64,000 bases of DNA. It comes from Burkholderia sp. SRS-46 (lineage in GTDB: Bacteria > Pseudomonadota > Gammaproteobacteria > Burkholderiales > Burkholderiaceae). Below are positions 61,568 through 64,000 of the stretch, piece by piece; within the stretch, counting starts at the first letter, position 1, and the number at the start of each line of letters is the position of its first letter. Made by a program: the position numbers and the translations under genes. The notes under the pieces were generated by a model that had not been told where the DNA came from, did not search any database, and saw nothing but the letters and a program-made list of their open reading frames with translations. The stretch lies in contig NZ_PTXL01000010.1 of NCBI RefSeq assembly GCF_004343775.1, positions 310,001-374,000 on the forward strand, written 5' to 3'.

Positions 61568-62075
61568 CGGAATCGGGCGACAACTCACGGGTTCTGTCGC
61601 GACAAGTCGGACCTGATAGGCAAGCCGCGAGACGATTTGGATTGTTTGCATTTTGAGCACTGAAATATTGCCTGTTCCCTCACGAGATGCTTGGCCAAGC
61701 GAATCGAGCTGATCCAGACAAGGCGGAAGTCAGCGAATGGCCGAGGGACGACGTGGACGTTACGCATTCTTCGCGCCACACCTAGCGGCGCGCAGGCGTG
61801 ACGAGCGTGGAGATTGCATCGTGAATGGCGATGAGGCGGGAGAAGAGCAACAAGATGGGTTTGATGTCCGGGACGTCATGCTTCACGGTTCGACAGAACT
61901 GTCGAACCGTCATTCCGCGGAATGGAATCGAGCGTAGGATCGCCCGGCGCTTCGGTTGCATTGTTGCAGTAGGGATGCTCACGTCCGCGAGCGATACGAG
62001 CGCCGCGGCGGTGCGCGTCGACGTTTGGCGATGTTGGGTGTCACGACACGATACGAACAACCAAGGACACGACCC
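61568..62075. other. Intergenic region before the YjbH-like gene
   Basis: 508 bases between the polymerase and the YjbH-like gene, with no convincing gene; a frame at 61825-62079 has no family and overlaps the next start. It contains the palindrome at 61887-61910 and probably a separate promoter. Confidence 0.55.
61887..61910. promoter_or_regulatory. Palindrome upstream of the YjbH-like gene
   Basis: CGGTTCGACAG and its exact complement separated by AA: an 11-base perfect inverted repeat 166 bases before the gene. It has no T-run, so an operator is more likely than a terminator. Confidence 0.6.
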
Positions 62076-64000
62076 ATGACAATCAAGTCGCATGCGAAGG
62101 TGGGCACGAATAAGCCGACCGCCGTTGCCCTCGGGGCGGCGTTGGCATTTTCCCTGCCGGCCGGCGCGGCGGGCTCGCCGGTGCTGACTTCGATGGGCGG
62201 GTCCGGCGGGCTTGTGATTCCATACGGATTCACGCTGCCTGAAGGGACATTCGAGGGGCAATACAACAACTACATCGATCCGCAATACGGGAAGAACACG
62301 ACGAGTTCCGACATCGTCTGGGGCGCGATCGGCCTGTTTCCATACCTGGAGGTATCGGGCGGCCTCGCGGACTACCCCGGCAAGGTGCGCACGACGGTGC
62401 CGGGCTACGACCATTTCGTGCTTCGGCACTTGATGGCGAACGCGAAGGTCTCCATTCCGAAGTTCTTCAAATACCAGCCCGATATCGCGATAGGCATCAA
62501 CGACGTCGGCGGGCAGACACATTTCTTCCGGTCCACCTACGGCGTCGTGTCGCAGGCGCTCGGGCCCGCGACACTGACGGTCGGCTACGGGCACGGCGAC
62601 CGGCTCGACGGTGTGTTCGGCGGCGCCGAGCTTCGGCTGTGGCAAACGGGGCTGTCGCTGCTGGCAGAACATGATTCGAAAACGCCGTATGCAGGGATAC
62701 GTTACCAGTCGCCGCCGATCAGGTGGCTCGCCAACGCGAGCCTCGTCGGTACCGTGACACGTTCGCTCGAGCATACGGACGGGGTCGCACCGCGCACGTC
62801 GTTTTCGATCGGCGTGCAGATTCCGCTCGGCAAGCGGTTCGATGTGGCGCGTTGCGGCAAGGGCTTGTGCGACGGTGCGCCGGATGCGGCGGCGAATGCG
62901 GCATCGCTCGGCGACGTTCACGCCACGGACGGCGATGCGCTGCAACCGGCCACCGTGCTCGCGCCGTTGGGCACGTTCACGCACGTCGAGCCGGCCGCAT
63001 CGATGCCCGCGACGGCGGCCGTAGCGCGCGGTGACGTGGCCATGCCGTCGCTTCGCATGGCCCTCGCGTTTTTGCCGACCGCCGCGCCGGCAATCAACGC
63101 GGCACCTGATCCGGCGGCGGCGCTCGACACGATCGTGCGCGTGTTGACGGATGCGGGGCTCGAGCGTGTGCGGGCCGGCGTTGCGGGCACGGATCTCGTC
63201 GTCGAATACGAAAATCACCGCTACAACCAGAACGAGGCGGACGCGCTGGGCATCGCACTCGGCGCGGCGGCGCAGTACGCGCCAAACGGTATCGAGACCG
63301 TGCGCGTCGTGATCAAGAAGGCGAACGAGCCATTGGGCGAGGTGAGCGTCGACCGGACGGTCTACGCGCAATTTGTCGCGGGCGGCGCATCGACTGCGGC
63401 AGGCGCGACGCTGTCGATGCGCACGCGGCCGACGCATGACGCAGATTCGATCGCATGGTCGGGCAACGCGCACAAGCACGGACTCGTGCGGATCCAGATC
63501 GCACCCGTCACGAGCTACCTGTACGGCACGGAGTACGGCAACTTCGACTACTCGATCGGCGCGAACCTTCAGGGATTCGTGCCGCTGTGGCGAGGTGCGG
63601 AACTGTATTCGAGCGTGATCGTGCCGATCGCGAACAGCCAGAACATGGACAACGGCCGCGTGTACGACCGGTATCGCCTGCGCGGCGGACTGTCGACGGT
63701 CGCGCTCGTGCAGAGCTTCTGGATCGCGCCGCGCGTGTTCAACGTGACCGCGCTCGGCAAGTTCAACCTCCAGTACCTCGGAATCGAGAACGAGACGACT
63801 GCATTCGTGCCGGGCCGCCCCGACGTCGTGCGGCTAAAGCTCGCGTATCTGCATCACGAACCGGGCAAGGATGCGCTGCCGGCGGAGAAGAACGCGCTGC
63901 TCACGTACCGGTGGGTCGAGCCTGCGTGGAAGATGTGGATCGAGGCGGGCGTCGCGCGCTATGTGGGTGGCGACAAGGGGCCGCTGATCACGTTGACGCG
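62076..64000 (+). CDS. YjbH-family outer-membrane exopolysaccharide protein, partial
   Basis: 641 codons, open at the window end. The N-terminus is a signal peptide (hydrophobic stretch AVALGAALAFSLPAGAA, cleavage near 32). The mature start (GGSGGLVIPYGFTLPEGTFEGQYNNY) and repeated beta-strand patterns are those of the YjbH domain, a paired beta-barrel family involved in exopolysaccharide production. A Pro/Ala-rich link near 280-340 leads to a second module (ETVRVVIKKANEPLGEVSVD) and a second barrel part. The ATG follows AAGGA. It may help export of this cluster's polymer. Confidence 0.85.
   Translation, partial: MTIKSHAKVGTNKPTAVALGAALAFSLPAGAAGSPVLTSMGGSGGLVIPYGFTLPEGTFEGQYNNYIDPQYGKNTTSSDIVWGAIGLFPYLEVSGGLADYPGKVRTTVPGYDHFVLRHLMANAKVSIPKFFKYQPDIAIGINDVGGQTHFFRSTYGVVSQALGPATLTVGYGHGDRLDGVFGGAELRLWQTGLSLLAEHDSKTPYAGIRYQSPPIRWLANASLVGTVTRSLEHTDGVAPRTSFSIGVQIPLGKRFDVARCGKGLCDGAPDAAANAASLGDVHATDGDALQPATVLAPLGTFTHVEPAASMPATAAVARGDVAMPSLRMALAFLPTAAPAINAAPDPAAALDTIVRVLTDAGLERVRAGVAGTDLVVEYENHRYNQNEADALGIALGAAAQYAPNGIETVRVVIKKANEPLGEVSVDRTVYAQFVAGGASTAAGATLSMRTRPTHDADSIAWSGNAHKHGLVRIQIAPVTSYLYGTEYGNFDYSIGANLQGFVPLWRGAELYSSVIVPIANSQNMDNGRVYDRYRLRGGLSTVALVQSFWIAPRVFNVTALGKFNLQYLGIENETTAFVPGRPDVVRLKLAYLHHEPGKDALPAEKNALLTYRWVEPAWKMWIEAGVARYVGGDKGPLITLT

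Noticed and set aside
1..64000. tRNA, rRNA and CRISPR loci
   Set aside because: I read for cloverleaf and repeat-spacer patterns and recognised none; a covariance-model search could still find a tRNA I missed.

Overview
The base composition (GC-rich, with AT-rich islands), codon use and gene families point to a Burkholderia-type betaproteobacterium. The window carries a complete plasmid-style replication and partition module (Rep_3-type initiator, iteron origin, ParA, ParB and palindromic parS-like sites). It is therefore from a plasmid, a megaplasmid or secondary chromosome, or a chromosome carrying an integrated plasmid. No rRNA, tRNA or CRISPR array was recognised.

Region 1 (1-16.1 kb) is a patchwork of insertion sequences and defence-like genes. 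An IS66 copy (1-1930) is interrupted by a 2.6-kb serine-recombinase element with imperfect terminal inverted repeats (1928-4523); beyond it lies the 3' end of a different IS66 transposase. Then come a small unknown gene, a Gabija-like pair (OLD-family ATPase/TOPRIM nuclease plus a short UvrD-like helicase, 5531-8216) and a complete second IS66 copy with a perfect 8-bp target duplication (8404-10876). Next is a three-gene operon (11003-13888): a P-loop nucleotide kinase, a fusion of a paralogous kinase with a PurA/PurZ-like adenylosuccinate synthetase in which serine replaces the usual catalytic aspartate, and a DUF7002-like protein. I regard this operon as the best candidate for an undescribed system. 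A translationally coupled HU / YhcG-type nuclease pair follows on the other strand.

Region 2 (16.1-35.1 kb) is plasmid backbone. It has a large DUF3701-type tyrosine recombinase beside a perfect palindrome, the replication initiator, iterons, parAB and parS. After these come a frameshifted gene, a parDE-like and a tacAT-like toxin-antitoxin pair, and a long co-directional run of small plasmid genes. That run starts with a zinc-ribbon/HTH regulator behind an operator-overlapped promoter, includes MmcB-like and DnaQ-like nucleases, and ends with a second DUF3701-type recombinase. Three small proteins in it share a common N-terminal motif.

Region 3 (35.2-46.5 kb) holds an unknown two-gene unit, a minimal Tn5053/Tn7-like transposon carrying only tniA, tniB and a short tniQ (37161-40434), a Tc-toxin A subunit gene cut off exactly at the transposon end, an IS21 istA remnant and AT-rich gene-poor DNA.

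Region 4 (46.5-64 kb) is a co-directional exopolysaccharide/capsule cluster: three GT4 glycosyltransferases, a polyprenyl-phosphate sugar-phosphate transferase, wza-wzb-wzc export and control genes, tviB and tviC homologues (UDP-GalNAcA synthesis, as in Vi antigen), a MurJ/Wzx-like flippase, an EpsG-like polymerase, a putative secreted glycoside hydrolase and a YjbH-family outer-membrane protein that runs off the window.
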